From contig JAJPHD010000008.1 of the NCBI GenBank assembly GCA_021325455.1, forward strand, positions 1 through 64,000: 64,000 nt of DNA, written 5' to 3'. Position 1 is the first letter of the stretch. Each line of letters opens with the position of its first letter. The position numbers and the translations under genes were made by a program. This DNA comes from Actinomycetota bacterium. Lineage in GTDB: Bacteria; Actinomycetota; Acidimicrobiia; Acidimicrobiales; JAJPHD01. The notes under the pieces were generated by a model, which did no database searches, had not been told where the DNA came from, and saw only the letters and a list, made by a program, of their open reading frames with translations. Positions 10,012 to 22,018 of the stretch are shown here, one piece after another.

Positions 10012-10878
10012 TCACGGGAAGGGGTCCCGGGCCAGGATCGTCTCCAGGATCGAGGCGGTGAGGCCGGTGTGGGCGCTGCCCTCCGCCTCGGCCCCGAGGA
10101 CCGATCCCGGCCCCGTCAGGAGGGGGACCAGCCCCGGCCCGTGCCCCGGCTGGGGGCTGGAGCCGTGCACGACCAGGCCCACCGTCCGCCAGCCCCGCCG
10201 GAACCCCATGTGGTACCGGCTGTCCAGGTCCGAGACCGCCACCAGGTCCCCGAGGCTCAGGCCCGCACCAGCACCGTCGTCCTCGTCCAGTTGCAGGTCC
10301 AGGTCCCACAGGTGGGCAGGACGGCCCATGCCGTTGCCTGCCAAGCGGCTCCCCACCTCGCAGCGGACGCCGGCGCGAACCCCGTGGCGCCCGAGGGCGA
10401 TGGGCAGCATCTCCAGCAGGGCGGGGTCCAGGTTGGCCACGCTCACCTGGTCCAGGCCCTCCAGGGCGAGACCCTGCCCCTGGGCCCGCACCATCACGGG
10501 GTCGCCCGGGCGCAGGCTCAGCAAGGCATCGGGGGGGAACCAGGCGATGACCCGGCCCCGCTCACCTCGCTTGCCCACCACCACTCCACCAGCGCCTTCG
10601 CTGGGGCCGCCCGTCACCGTTACCCGATTGCCGACACAGCTCAGGGCGGTGAGGGCGGCCCGGGCCCGGCCATCAGGGTGCACCAGGCAGGCGCCGGGAC
10701 CGACATGGTCGCCAACATGGGCAAAAACGCTCTGGCCCAACGCCGCGCCTATCACGATGCCCCCGTCCCCCACGGGCACGTAGGGCCGGCCCTCCCTGTC
10801 CACCCGATAGGGGCCCGGCTCCAGGGTCGGATGCTCCACGAAGGCCCCCAGGTTGGTGGCCAAGGTGCGGTCGCTCAC
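10012..10878 (-). CDS. DUF4438-like protein
   Basis: SDRTLATNLGAFVEHPTLEPGPYRVDREGRPYVPVGDGGIVIG…LTALSCVGNRVTV…SRYHMGFRRGWRTVGLVVHG; GTG at 10878. Confidence 0.7.
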   Translation of the reverse strand: MSDRTLATNLGAFVEHPTLEPGPYRVDREGRPYVPVGDGGIVIGAALGQSVFAHVGDHVGPGACLVHPDGRARAALTALSCVGNRVTVTGGPSEGAGGVVVGKRGERGRVIAWFPPDALLSLRPGDPVMVRAQGQGLALEGLDQVSVANLDPALLEMLPIALGRHGVRAGVRCEVGSRLAGNGMGRPAHLWDLDLQLDEDDGAGAGLSLGDLVAVSDLDSRYHMGFRRGWRTVGLVVHGSSPQPGHGPGLVPLLTGPGSVLGAEAEGSAHTGLTASILETILARDPFP

Positions 10879-11756
10879 CGGCCCCCGCCCCAACGACCCA
10901 GGCCCGGCAGGCTCCCCAGGTTGGCCTCGGGGTCCAGCACGACGTGAAAGGCGTCGGCAGGGCCGGTGAGCACGGTGGAGGCCCCCGGGCCGTGCCCGAA
11001 GAGCAGGCAGGTGCCGGTGGACACGACCCCCACGCTGAGCCACCCCGCCCGGTAGCCGCGGCCGAAGCGGTGGTCCTGGTCCTCTAGCGCCACGAAGTCC
11101 CCGATCCGCAGTCCCTCGATCCCGAGCGAGAACTCGCCGGCGAGCCCGGGGTAGGCGCCCATCAGGTCGGCGTTGGCGTACTCAGAGGACATGCCCGACC
11201 CCGCCCCCACCGCCTCGGGAGGGATGGCCATGGTGACGTGGACCTCCAGGCGCCCGTCGGCGAGGGTCCCCCCCGTCATGGCCTCCACCAGCTCGGGGGA
11301 GCAGTTCTTCACCCGGATGCCGGCGTGGTCGAGGAGGCGCAGGCCCTGACCCCGGCCCATGATCACCACCTCGTCACCTACAGAGACCCTCTCCAGGTCC
11401 GAGGGGGGCACCTCCACCAGCACGTAGGCGTGCTGGCCCACCACGAACCCCTCCGCCCCCTCGGCGCGGCCGGACACGACACGGGCCCGGTTCCCCACGC
11501 AGGCCAGGAGCTGCAGGGCCCGGTCGGCCTCCTCCTCCCGGTGGCGCACGGAAAGGCCCGGCTCGACGTGATCGCCCCGACGGCCCGTGGCCGGCTCCCC
11601 GCATCCCATCCCCAACGTCACCCCGCCCATCCCGGGGAGGAGGAAGGGCCGGCCCCCGGGGTCGAGGCGGTAGGGGTCCCGGTCAGCGAGGGGGGGCCAG
11701 ACCTCCCCGCTCAGGACCTGGCCCACGAGGCGGGTGGAGTTGGTCCGTACCCTCAC
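10875..11756 (-). CDS. DUF4438-like protein (paralogue of the adjacent gene)
   Basis: RVRTNSTRLVGQVLSGEVWPPLADRDPYRLDPGGRPFLLPGMGGVTLG…LLACVGNRARVVSG…RGYRAGWLSVGVVSTG; same layout as its neighbour; 4-nt overlap. Confidence 0.7.
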   Translation of the reverse strand: MRVRTNSTRLVGQVLSGEVWPPLADRDPYRLDPGGRPFLLPGMGGVTLGMGCGEPATGRRGDHVEPGLSVRHREEEADRALQLLACVGNRARVVSGRAEGAEGFVVGQHAYVLVEVPPSDLERVSVGDEVVIMGRGQGLRLLDHAGIRVKNCSPELVEAMTGGTLADGRLEVHVTMAIPPEAVGAGSGMSSEYANADLMGAYPGLAGEFSLGIEGLRIGDFVALEDQDHRFGRGYRAGWLSVGVVSTGTCLLFGHGPGASTVLTGPADAFHVVLDPEANLGSLPGLGRWGGGR

Positions 11757-12919
11757 ATGCCGCCCGCCAGGGGCGTGCCACCCGCCCCACCCCGCTGCCG
11801 GAGGGGGAAGTCGACCCAGCTCCGGCTCCGGTACGAAGCCTCGAAGGCGTTGATGGTCTCCTGCACCAGGGCCCCCTGCTGGAAGTCACCCTGGTTGTCG
11901 GCCGAGCCGGACAGGATCTCCGAGATGAAGTCGGCGACCAGGTTGGAGTAGAAGAGCGAGTCCCAAGGCTCCCGGCTGCTGCCTCCCTCGGGGAAGAAAC
12001 GCTGCGGTATGGACCGCTCGGTGAACTCCACCTCCTGCCTGGTGGCCGTGTGCAGGGTCTGGCAGACCCCCCGCTCCTCCACGAGACGGACTATCACCGC
12101 CCCTTCGGATCCGTACAGGCGGGCCTCGACACCCGGGTAGTTCCCCACGGTCACATAGGAGGACTGGATGGAGGCCAGCACCCCCGAGGACAGCTCGCAG
12201 ATCCACATGTCGGCGTCGTCGATGTTGAGCCTCTCCATCCTGGCCGTGTCTCGGACCATCCTCACGGGGACGAGGTTGCGCATGGTCCCCACCACCGCCT
12301 CCAGGGGCCTGCCCACCCACCAGTGCATGATGTCGATGATGGGTGCCCCGTAACCCTCGATGGAGGAGACGGCGATCTCGTCGCCGCTGCCGTCCTGGGG
12401 CACCTGGCGCATGGGGGTGGAGGGGTCTATCCACTGGCTGTTCTGCTCGTAGCCGTTGAAGACGTACGGCTCACCGACGAACCCCTGGTCGATCAGGTCC
12501 TTGGCATAGAGGGTGGCGGGCGCGTAGCGGAAGGTGAACCCCAGCTTGGTCTTCAGGCCTTTGGCCTTGGCCAGGTCGGCGGCCCGCTGGGTCTGGCGGA
12601 AGTCGTGGTGGACGGGCTTCTCGCAAAGGACGTGCTTTCCCGCCTCCAGCCCTGCCCAAGCGATCTCGAAATGGGCCCGGTTCGAGGTGACCACGTCGAT
12701 CACGTCGATCCTCGGGTCGTCCAGGGCTTCCCGGTAGTCGGTCGCCAGGTCCTCCACCTCGAACAGACGGCCGCTCTCGGCCAGCACCGGCTCATCGGTG
12801 TCGACCAGCCTGAGCACCCGCGCCCGCCGGTCCCGCCGCCAGGCGGGGAGATGGGCCTTCCTGGCCCAGCGGCCCGCGCCGATCACGGCCACTCCCAGGG
12901 TCTCGTTCAGGTGGGTCAT
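11753..12919 (-). CDS. Gfo/Idh/MocA-family oxidoreductase
   Basis: GVAVIGAGRWARKAHLPAW…VTSNRAHFEIAWAGLEAGKHVLCEKPV. Confidence 0.92.
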   Translation of the reverse strand: MTHLNETLGVAVIGAGRWARKAHLPAWRRDRRARVLRLVDTDEPVLAESGRLFEVEDLATDYREALDDPRIDVIDVVTSNRAHFEIAWAGLEAGKHVLCEKPVHHDFRQTQRAADLAKAKGLKTKLGFTFRYAPATLYAKDLIDQGFVGEPYVFNGYEQNSQWIDPSTPMRQVPQDGSGDEIAVSSIEGYGAPIIDIMHWWVGRPLEAVVGTMRNLVPVRMVRDTARMERLNIDDADMWICELSSGVLASIQSSYVTVGNYPGVEARLYGSEGAVIVRLVEERGVCQTLHTATRQEVEFTERSIPQRFFPEGGSSREPWDSLFYSNLVADFISEILSGSADNQGDFQQGALVQETINAFEASYRSRSWVDFPLRQRGGAGGTPLAGGM

Positions 12920-12969
12920 CGCCTTCCTCTGCGCTCCGGGAGCCCGCCGTTGCCCTCAGGCAAGGTGGA

Positions 12970-14904
12970 TCAATGCCCCTTCGTGTAGTACCAGGCCTGG
13001 GGGAATACCGAGAGGGTGTTGTTGGCGGGCAGGACACCGTGGAGGGTCGACTTGGCCGCCACCACCTCGAAGTCGGAGTTGGGGATCCAGAGCATGGGCA
13101 GCTGCTTCACCAGGAAGGTCTCCCAGGGCACGATGCTCCCGCCCGCCGCCCGGCCCTCCAGGCTCAGCCGGTCCTCGGTGGGGTTGCAGTAGTTCTCGTG
13201 GTTGTTGTTCCCCTTGCAGAAGAAGTAGCCGGACCCGAGCGGGTAGCCGTTGGGTGCCGTGTAGACGCCACCGCCCCAGTCGGCTATCTGCCAGGCGCAC
13301 ACCGGCTGCTTCGGTGTGCACTGGCCGGCGGTGGCGAAGACGTTGGCCACCGTCTTGATGCTTATGTCCACCCCCACCTGGCTGGCCACCGACTTCAGCT
13401 CCTCCATGGTCACGGCCTGCTGAGTCTGGCCGCTGTAGGTGAGCAGCTGGAAGGACAGGCCCTCTCCCTTGTGGATCCCGGCTCCGCATTCGGTGCCGGC
13501 CGTCCCGGGGCGAACGCACACCGAGGTGCCGCCCGGGCGGATGGCCCACCCATGGCTCTCTAGAAGCTTCCGGGCCGCAGCAGGGTCGTAGGGGTAAGGG
13601 TTGGACCGCTCGGCCGGGGCGATGTAGGCGCTGGGGCCGTTGACGACGGGCCCATAGGTGGGCTGCCCGTAGCCGTGGTCGGCCACCCTTATGTAGAGAG
13701 GCTGGTTGATCAGGTGCTCGAGAGCCTGGCGAATGTAGAGCTGGTCGAAGATGGGCCCCACCGTGGGGTTGTTGAAGTTGAGGAACAGGGAATTGAACCC
13801 GTACACCTTCCACTGGCCCACCGCGAACCCCTGGCTCTCGAGCGACCTGACGATGCTCGAGGAGGCCAGGTCGGTGGTGGGGATGTAGCCCACGTCCAGA
13901 AGGCCCGTGCGCACGGCGTTGAACTCTGCGGTGTCGCTGGCGAACGGAAGCTCGATGAACTTGGAGAGGCGGGGCTTGGGAGTGCCGCTGAAGCGCTTGT
14001 TGGGGACGAAGACCACCTTCCCGCTCAGGTCGTAGGAGGAGAGGCGCCAAGGGCCGTCCACCACCGACCAGAGGGGGTTGGTGGCATAGGTCTGGCGGTG
14101 ACGGGACTGGGCCTGGAGGAAGGCCATCACCTTCTTGGCCCCCGAGGTGGAAAGGTCATAGTTGCCGACGGGCCCGTGGGCCGAGGTGCGGTCCCAGACG
14201 TGTTGGGGTATGGGCGTGATCTGGCTCAGCTCGTTGCCCGTGTAGTAGGCGGGCGAGTACGACTTGTTCAATGAGAAGGTGATGCGGTAGGGCCCATCGA
14301 CCTTCACTGCGGTGATGTTGTCGGGGAACCCTCCGGGGGTGTAGTCGGCCCACTCAGCCTTGTTGGCCTTCAGCAGGTTGAGCCAGAAGGTGATGTCCCG
14401 GGTCGTGACGGGCTTGCCGTCGGACCAGACCCAGTGCTTGAGGACCAAGGTGACCTGGGTGTCGTGCCTGGTGTAGATGGGAGGGTCGGCGATGCTCTGG
14501 GAGAAGTTGATGGCCGGGGAGGTGGTCCCGGCCGCCCCGAACTGGAATATGGGGGGGTACAGCAGGTTCTCGAACCACCCCTGGTACTGGATGGTGAAGT
14601 CGCTGCCGGGATAGAAGGGCAGTATCCATACCGGGGGGAAGCCGGGGCTCTCGGCGAAGGTCGCCACCCCGCCCTTCCGCGCAGCTGCGGACGAGGACGA
14701 CGGCGGGGACGAGCTGACAGCTGGCGCGCTCGATGCCGTGGTGGAGCCCGTGTGACCGGAGGTGCAGGCCGACAGCAGGACCGAGGCGGCTGTCAGGCCA
14801 GCCAGGACCCTGGCTCGGCCGGGCCCCAAGGGCCTCCTGGTCGGCTTGGGGCCAACACCCCTGCTCGGAGCTTCTCGGGTGGTGGTGATGGGGCGATGAG
14901 GCAT
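12970..14904 (-). CDS. ABC transporter substrate-binding lipoprotein, family 5 (SBP_bac_5)
   Basis: Lipobox VLLSACTSG; DTQVTLVLKHWVWSDGKPVTTRDITFWLNLLKA; IRQALEHLINQPLYI; RBS gaggtg upstream of the ATG at 14904. Confidence 0.88.
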   Translation of the reverse strand: MPHRPITTTREAPSRGVGPKPTRRPLGPGRARVLAGLTAASVLLSACTSGHTGSTTASSAPAVSSSPPSSSSAAARKGGVATFAESPGFPPVWILPFYPGSDFTIQYQGWFENLLYPPIFQFGAAGTTSPAINFSQSIADPPIYTRHDTQVTLVLKHWVWSDGKPVTTRDITFWLNLLKANKAEWADYTPGGFPDNITAVKVDGPYRITFSLNKSYSPAYYTGNELSQITPIPQHVWDRTSAHGPVGNYDLSTSGAKKVMAFLQAQSRHRQTYATNPLWSVVDGPWRLSSYDLSGKVVFVPNKRFSGTPKPRLSKFIELPFASDTAEFNAVRTGLLDVGYIPTTDLASSSIVRSLESQGFAVGQWKVYGFNSLFLNFNNPTVGPIFDQLYIRQALEHLINQPLYIRVADHGYGQPTYGPVVNGPSAYIAPAERSNPYPYDPAAARKLLESHGWAIRPGGTSVCVRPGTAGTECGAGIHKGEGLSFQLLTYSGQTQQAVTMEELKSVASQVGVDISIKTVANVFATAGQCTPKQPVCAWQIADWGGGVYTAPNGYPLGSGYFFCKGNNNHENYCNPTEDRLSLEGRAAGGSIVPWETFLVKQLPMLWIPNSDFEVVAAKSTLHGVLPANNTLSVFPQAWYYTKGH

Positions 14905-14932
14905 GGTCACCTCTTCGGGTCCGGGTGCGTCG

Positions 14933-14961
14933 ATTGTAGCTTGTCGACAATGGACAGGCAA
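14933..14961 (-). promoter_or_regulatory. sigma70-like promoter with a palindromic operator in the spacer
   Basis: Minus strand TTGCCT-N17-TACAAT; perfect palindrome TTGTCGACAA at 14941-14950 within the 17-nt spacer. Confidence 0.6.
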
Positions 14962-15010
14962 CAGCTTCGGAGTCAGGGGCTGGAAGGTCCCCTGACGGCC
15001 CCCGGTCCGG

Positions 15011-16837
15011 CTACCGGCGCCCACCGGCCCCAGCGGGGTCGGTGGCCTGGGGGCCGGGCTCCCCGCCCGATGTCCCACCGGGGCCCGCCACCGCCAACGT
15101 GGCGGGAGGCAGGACCATGGCGCCGGGGGCCAGCCCCACCCCGTCCTCGGACCGGGCCACCAGGCTCCAGGCCCCAGCTTCGAGGGGCACCCAGGCCGTT
15201 GCCGGCCCCAGGTTGGCAGCCACCACCAGCCTCCCTCGCCTCATGCGCAGCCAGCCGGCCTCCTCGTCCATCCTCACCTCCACCCGGTCCAGCCGCCCGT
15301 CAGCCAGCTCCGGCCAGGCCCGGCGCAAGGCCACCAGCTTCCTGGTCCAAGCCAGCATGGCCTCCCCCGCCGGCGACGACGGGCCTCCCCGGGGGGACCA
15401 GTCCAGCTTGGAGGCCGAGAAGGTGGCGGGGTCCTGCGGGTCGGGGACCTGAGAAGGCTCCCACCCGAAGGCGGCGAACTCACGGCGGCGCCCTTCCCGC
15501 ACCGCCGAGGCGAGGGAAGGGTCCCGGTGGTCGGTGAAGTAGCGAAAGGGAGTCGTGGCCCCCCACTCCTCTCCCTGGAAGAGCATGGGGACGAAGGGGC
15601 TCGTCATGACCAGACCCATCCCCACCCGCAACCGGCCGGCGTCCATCAGGGTGGAGCTCCTCTCGCCCAGGGCCCGGTTGCCCACCTGGTCGTGGTCCTG
15701 CAGGTAGCCGAGGAAACGGGTCCCGGGCAGGCCCCCGATGGGCCGGCCGTGCACCCGTTGCCGGTAGGCCGAGTACCGCCCGTCGTACACGTAGGCGCCC
15801 TTCAGCGCCCGGGCCACGTCCGACAGGGTGCCGAAGTCCGCGTAGTAGCCGTCGCCCTCACCGGTGAGCACGGCGTGCAGGGCGTGGTGGAAGTCGTCGC
15901 TCCACTGGGCGTCGAGCCCGTAGCCCCCCGCCTCCCTCGAGCGGACCAGGCGGGGGTCGTTGAGGTCTGACTCGGCGATGACGAAGAGCCGCCTGCCCGA
16001 CGAGTCCGCCAGCTCCCCCACCGCCACGGCAAGCTCCTCCAGGATGTGGGTGGCGGAGCTGTCGAAGATGGCGTGCACGGCGTCCAGCCTGAGACCGTCG
16101 CAGTGGTAGTCCCGTAGCCACATGAGGGCGTTCCCCACGACGAAGTCCCGCACCCCGTAGCTGCCGGGGCCGTCGAAGTTGACGGCCTGGCCCCACGGGG
16201 TGCTGTAGCGGTCCGTGAAGTAGGGGCCGAACTCCGCCAGGTGGTTCCCGGCCGGGCCCAGGTGGTTGTAGACGACGTCCATGACCACGGCCAGGCCCCG
16301 GGCATGGCAGGCGTCCACCAGCTGCTTCAGCCCTTCCGGCCCTCCGTAGGCGTGGTGGGGCGCCCAAAGGTCCACGCCGTCGTAGCCCCAGCCCCGGTCC
16401 CCCGGGAACTCGGCCACCGGCATCAGCTCGATGGCGTCCACCCCCAGGGCCACCAGGTGGTCCAGGTGCCTGGCCACGCCGGCGAAGGTCCCCTCCTCGC
16501 TGAAGGTCCCCACGTGCAGCTCGTAGACCAGGGCCGAGGGCAGATGGATCCCCCGCCAGCCGGCGTCTTCCCAGCGGTAGGCCGAGTGGTCAACCACCGC
16601 CGAGGGTCCGTCGATGCCCTCCGGCTGCCATGGCGACCTGGGGTCCGGCCTGGGCTCGCCCCCGTCCAGGGCGAAGAGGTACCTGGTGCCCGCCTCCGCT
16701 TCGGCGTCCACCCTCCTCCACCACCCGCCCCCCCGGCCACCGGTAGCCTTCTCCGGCTCCATGGGAAGGCGCCTGCCGCCCTCCAGGACCACCTCCACCG
16801 ACCGGGCGGCCGGCGCCCACACCCGGAAGGTGTGCAT
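15011..16837 (-). CDS. treZ: malto-oligosyltrehalose trehalohydrolase
   Basis: HTFRVWAPAARSVEVVLEGG; ELHVGTFSEEGTF; DAIELMPVAEFPGDRGWGYDGVDLWAPHHAYGGPEGLKQLVDACHARGLAVVMDVVYNHLGPAGN; beside treY and treX. Confidence 0.95.
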   Translation of the reverse strand: MHTFRVWAPAARSVEVVLEGGRRLPMEPEKATGGRGGGWWRRVDAEAEAGTRYLFALDGGEPRPDPRSPWQPEGIDGPSAVVDHSAYRWEDAGWRGIHLPSALVYELHVGTFSEEGTFAGVARHLDHLVALGVDAIELMPVAEFPGDRGWGYDGVDLWAPHHAYGGPEGLKQLVDACHARGLAVVMDVVYNHLGPAGNHLAEFGPYFTDRYSTPWGQAVNFDGPGSYGVRDFVVGNALMWLRDYHCDGLRLDAVHAIFDSSATHILEELAVAVGELADSSGRRLFVIAESDLNDPRLVRSREAGGYGLDAQWSDDFHHALHAVLTGEGDGYYADFGTLSDVARALKGAYVYDGRYSAYRQRVHGRPIGGLPGTRFLGYLQDHDQVGNRALGERSSTLMDAGRLRVGMGLVMTSPFVPMLFQGEEWGATTPFRYFTDHRDPSLASAVREGRRREFAAFGWEPSQVPDPQDPATFSASKLDWSPRGGPSSPAGEAMLAWTRKLVALRRAWPELADGRLDRVEVRMDEEAGWLRMRRGRLVVAANLGPATAWVPLEAGAWSLVARSEDGVGLAPGAMVLPPATLAVAGPGGTSGGEPGPQATDPAGAGGRR

Positions 16838-19556
16838 CAGGCCTCCCGGGCCAGCAGGGCCACGGGGAACCTGCCCAGCAATCGGCCGGCGTCCACCTCG
16901 TCACCTCCGAGCTCGTCCCCGGTCAACACGTTCCGCCACCGTCCCCCGGGGAGGACCACCGTGGTGCCCCGCAAGGAGGCGGCCACCGCCGCCGGCGAGC
17001 CGCCCAGGCCGTGGACCAGGCGAGGGACCACGGTGATGGCTGCCTCCGCCCGTGCGAAGGCCACCAGGCTGGTGGAGGAGCCGGGACGCACGGGTAGGGG
17101 CCGGTAGGAGCCACCCAGGAACCATGGCGGGTGCAGCCGGCGGAGCTCCAGGGCCCGATGGGTCACGAGCAGCTTGGGCAGGCCCTCGCCGGCCCGCCCC
17201 CAGCACTCCTCCGGGCCCATGCGGTCGAGGCCCGAGAGGAGGCGCTGGCGCAGCCCGAAGTCCACCGGGCGGCGGTTGTCCGGGTCCACCAGCGACAGGT
17301 CCCACAGCTCGCAGCCCTGGTAGATGTCGGGCACGCCGGGGACGGTCAGCTTCACCAGGGCCTGAGAGAGGGAATTGATCCACCCCGCCTCGAGGAGGTG
17401 CTCGGTCACGAAGGCATCCACCTCGGCGCAGAACTCCCCGTCACCGAGCACGGCCCGCACGAAGCGCTCCAGGGCCTGGTCATAGGCGGGGTCGGGATCG
17501 GTCCAGGAGGTGTGGATCTTGGCCTCCCGGGTGGCCTTGGCCATGTACGCCACGGCCCGCTCGGCGCTGATGGGCCAGGCGCCGACCAGGGTCTGGTAGA
17601 GGAGGTACTCCGTCGCCCGGTCCACTGCGCCCCCCTCACGGTGGGCCCGGTTGCGGGAGGCCCAGTCCTCCCAGCACCGGCGCCAGCGGCCAGGCATCTC
17701 GGAGAGCACGGCCAGCCGGGCCCGGACGTCCTCGCTGCGCTTGGTGTCGTGGGTGGAGGTGGTGACCATGGAGGCCGGCCAGCGCTCGGCCCGGCGGGCC
17801 TGGGCAGCGTGGAAGGCATCCGGGGAGGTGGACCACCGGCCCGGGTCGGAGCCGACCTCGTTCAGCCCCGGGAAGCGGCAGTAGGCGTACAGGGCGGTGT
17901 CCTCCACGCCCTTGGCCATCACCGGGCCCGACACCTGCTGGAAGCGGAGGCGGAGCTCGGTCTCGTCTGTCCCCGTGAAGGGTTCCTCGGCCAGGAGGAC
18001 CCGACGCAGGGCCCCCAGCAGCTCCGGGTCGAGGTCGGGGCGACGGGCGGCAGCCTGCTCCACGGCGGATGCCACCACGGCCACGTCGGCGGGCTCGGCC
18101 GGTCCCGACTCCCCCACATAGGTGCGGTAGACGGGTAGGCAGGCCAGCACCTCCTCCAAGGCGCCGGCCAGCTCGGCTCGCGTGTAGTCCCGGTAGCGGC
18201 GCCGGGACCCGCACACGCTGACGAACAGGGCCGTGAGGCGGGCCAGGTCGGAGGCCAGGGCCGACCTCATCACCGCGTGCTTGGCCCGGTGGGCCACCTC
18301 GCCGAAGGGCTCGGGCCGGCCGGACACCTCGGTCCACAGGGCGGTGAACGGCTCCTCGCCGGCCGGGTCCATGAACAGCCCCGTGAGGCCGGTGGCGAAC
18401 TCGTAGCCGGTCGTCCCGGCCACGGGCCAGCGGCCCGGTAGCTCCTCTTCGGGCCCGAGGATCTTCTCCACCACGACCCAGCGCCCCCCCGAGGCCGCCT
18501 GGAGGCGCTCCAGGTAACCAAGGGGGTCACGCAGGCCGTCGATGTGGTCCACCCGCAGCCCGTCCACCACTCCCTCCCTCAGCCAGGACAGCACCAGGGA
18601 ATGTCCGTCCTCGAACACCGCCTCGTCCTCCACCCGCACCCCGACCAGGCTGTCGATGTCGAAGAAGCGCCGGTAGTCCAGCTCCTGGCCGGCGGTGCGC
18701 CAGTAGGCCAGGCGGTAGTTCTGGCGCTCCAGCAGGGCATCGAGGCAGTCGGGATCGGCGTTGAGCCGGGCCACCTCGGCGTCGACAGCGGCGGCCACCT
18801 CCGGGTGGCCCGAGCACAGGGCGGCCAGGCGGCCCCGCAGCACCTCCTTGTCCCGGTGGCGGGCCCGCACGCTGGCCCGGTCGGTGGCCCATGAGGGGGG
18901 GAGGTTGCCGAAGGCGGCGGCCAGGCTCTCCAGCTCCATGGCCGGGGTAACCCCCGCCGTGAGGGAGGTGGGGCCAGTGGCGCTGGCCGCCCGGCCCAGC
19001 AGGCTGTCGAGGGACCGGGGGGCCACGGGCATCACCCTGTCGCCGTAGCGGACGAGGAAGCTTCCCCCCGACCGCTCGATGCTGATCTCCCCTGCGTCCA
19101 GCACCTTGCCGTAGTGGTCGGCGAGGATGGGGAGGAGGACGGTGTTGCGCAGCTTGGCCTCGGGGGGGTCCCAGTCCACGTCGAAGTAGGAGGCGTAGAT
19201 GCTGGACGGGCCGTTCTCCAGGACATCCCACCACCAGGCGTTCTCCGGGCCGGTTATGGCCATGTGGTTGGGCACGATGTCGAGCACCTGGCCGAGGCCG
19301 GCGGTGGCCAGGGACTGGCACAGCTGGCGGTGCCCCTCCTCGCCTCCCAGCTCGGCATTGGGCCGGGTGGGGTCCACGACGTCGTACCCGTGGGTGGAGC
19401 CGGGAGCGGCCTGGAGGTAGGGAGAGGCGTACAGGTGGCTCACCCCGAGGCGGGCCAGGTAGGGAGCCACCTCGGCGGCCCGGTCGAACCCGAACCCGGG
19501 GCGAAGCTGCAGGCGGTAGGTGGAAAGAGGCGTCCCCGCCAGGGGGCCGGCCCGGC

Positions 19557-19560
<4 letters not shown>
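16837..19560 (-). CDS. treY: malto-oligosyltrehalose synthase
   Basis: LSTYRLQLRPGFGFDRAAEVAPYLARLGVSHLYASPYLQAAPGSTHGYDVVDP…LGQVLDIVPNHMAI…WVVVEKILGPEEELP. Confidence 0.96.
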
Positions 19561-21662
<2,102 letters not shown>

Positions 21663-21670
21663 GGCGGGCC

Positions 21671-21676
21671 ACGCTA
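21671..21676 (-). promoter_or_regulatory. leaderless-type -10 (TAGCGT) for the glgX/treX operon
   Basis: TAGCGT, 8 nt to the start codon at 21662. Confidence 0.5.
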
Positions 21677-21731
21677 CCCGGGCTAGGGAAGCGGCCCGAA
21701 AGGGGCAGCGGGGAAGATCAGCCCTGAGGGC

Positions 21732-21923
21732 TCAGCACCCGCGCCGCAGCGCCTCGAGGGCGGCCCGGCGTCGGGCCTCCGGGGTCTCGACAGGGACGGG
21801 GACCGGCAATGGCTGCGGGGCCGGGCCGCCCAGGACCTCGGCCAGCCTGGCGAGCACCTCCCTCACCGAATCGACCAGCCGCCTCGCTCTGCCGCCCTCA
21901 GCCAAGTCTCTCGCCTCTCTCAC
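21732..21923 (-). CDS. small hypothetical protein
   Basis: 63-aa ORF with low-complexity helical composition; weak evidence. Confidence 0.25.
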   Translation of the reverse strand: MREARDLAEGGRARRLVDSVREVLARLAEVLGGPAPQPLPVPVPVETPEARRRAALEALRRGC

Positions 21924-22018
21924 CCTCTGCTTCCAGCGACGCTCTCACGCATCCTAGGTGAACATCGTCACCGCCCACTGCATTCCCCGCCTCCGGGCCG
22001 GTGAAACGGTGACCCTCT

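Noticed and set aside
6571-11951. Very long open frames antisense to or overlapping real genes (for example 7192..10947 + 1251 aa, and the upstream extension of 6571..9459)
   Set aside because: Expected in very GC-rich DNA; Gly/Pro/Arg/His-rich low-complexity translations with no domain motifs, opposite clearly recognisable genes.
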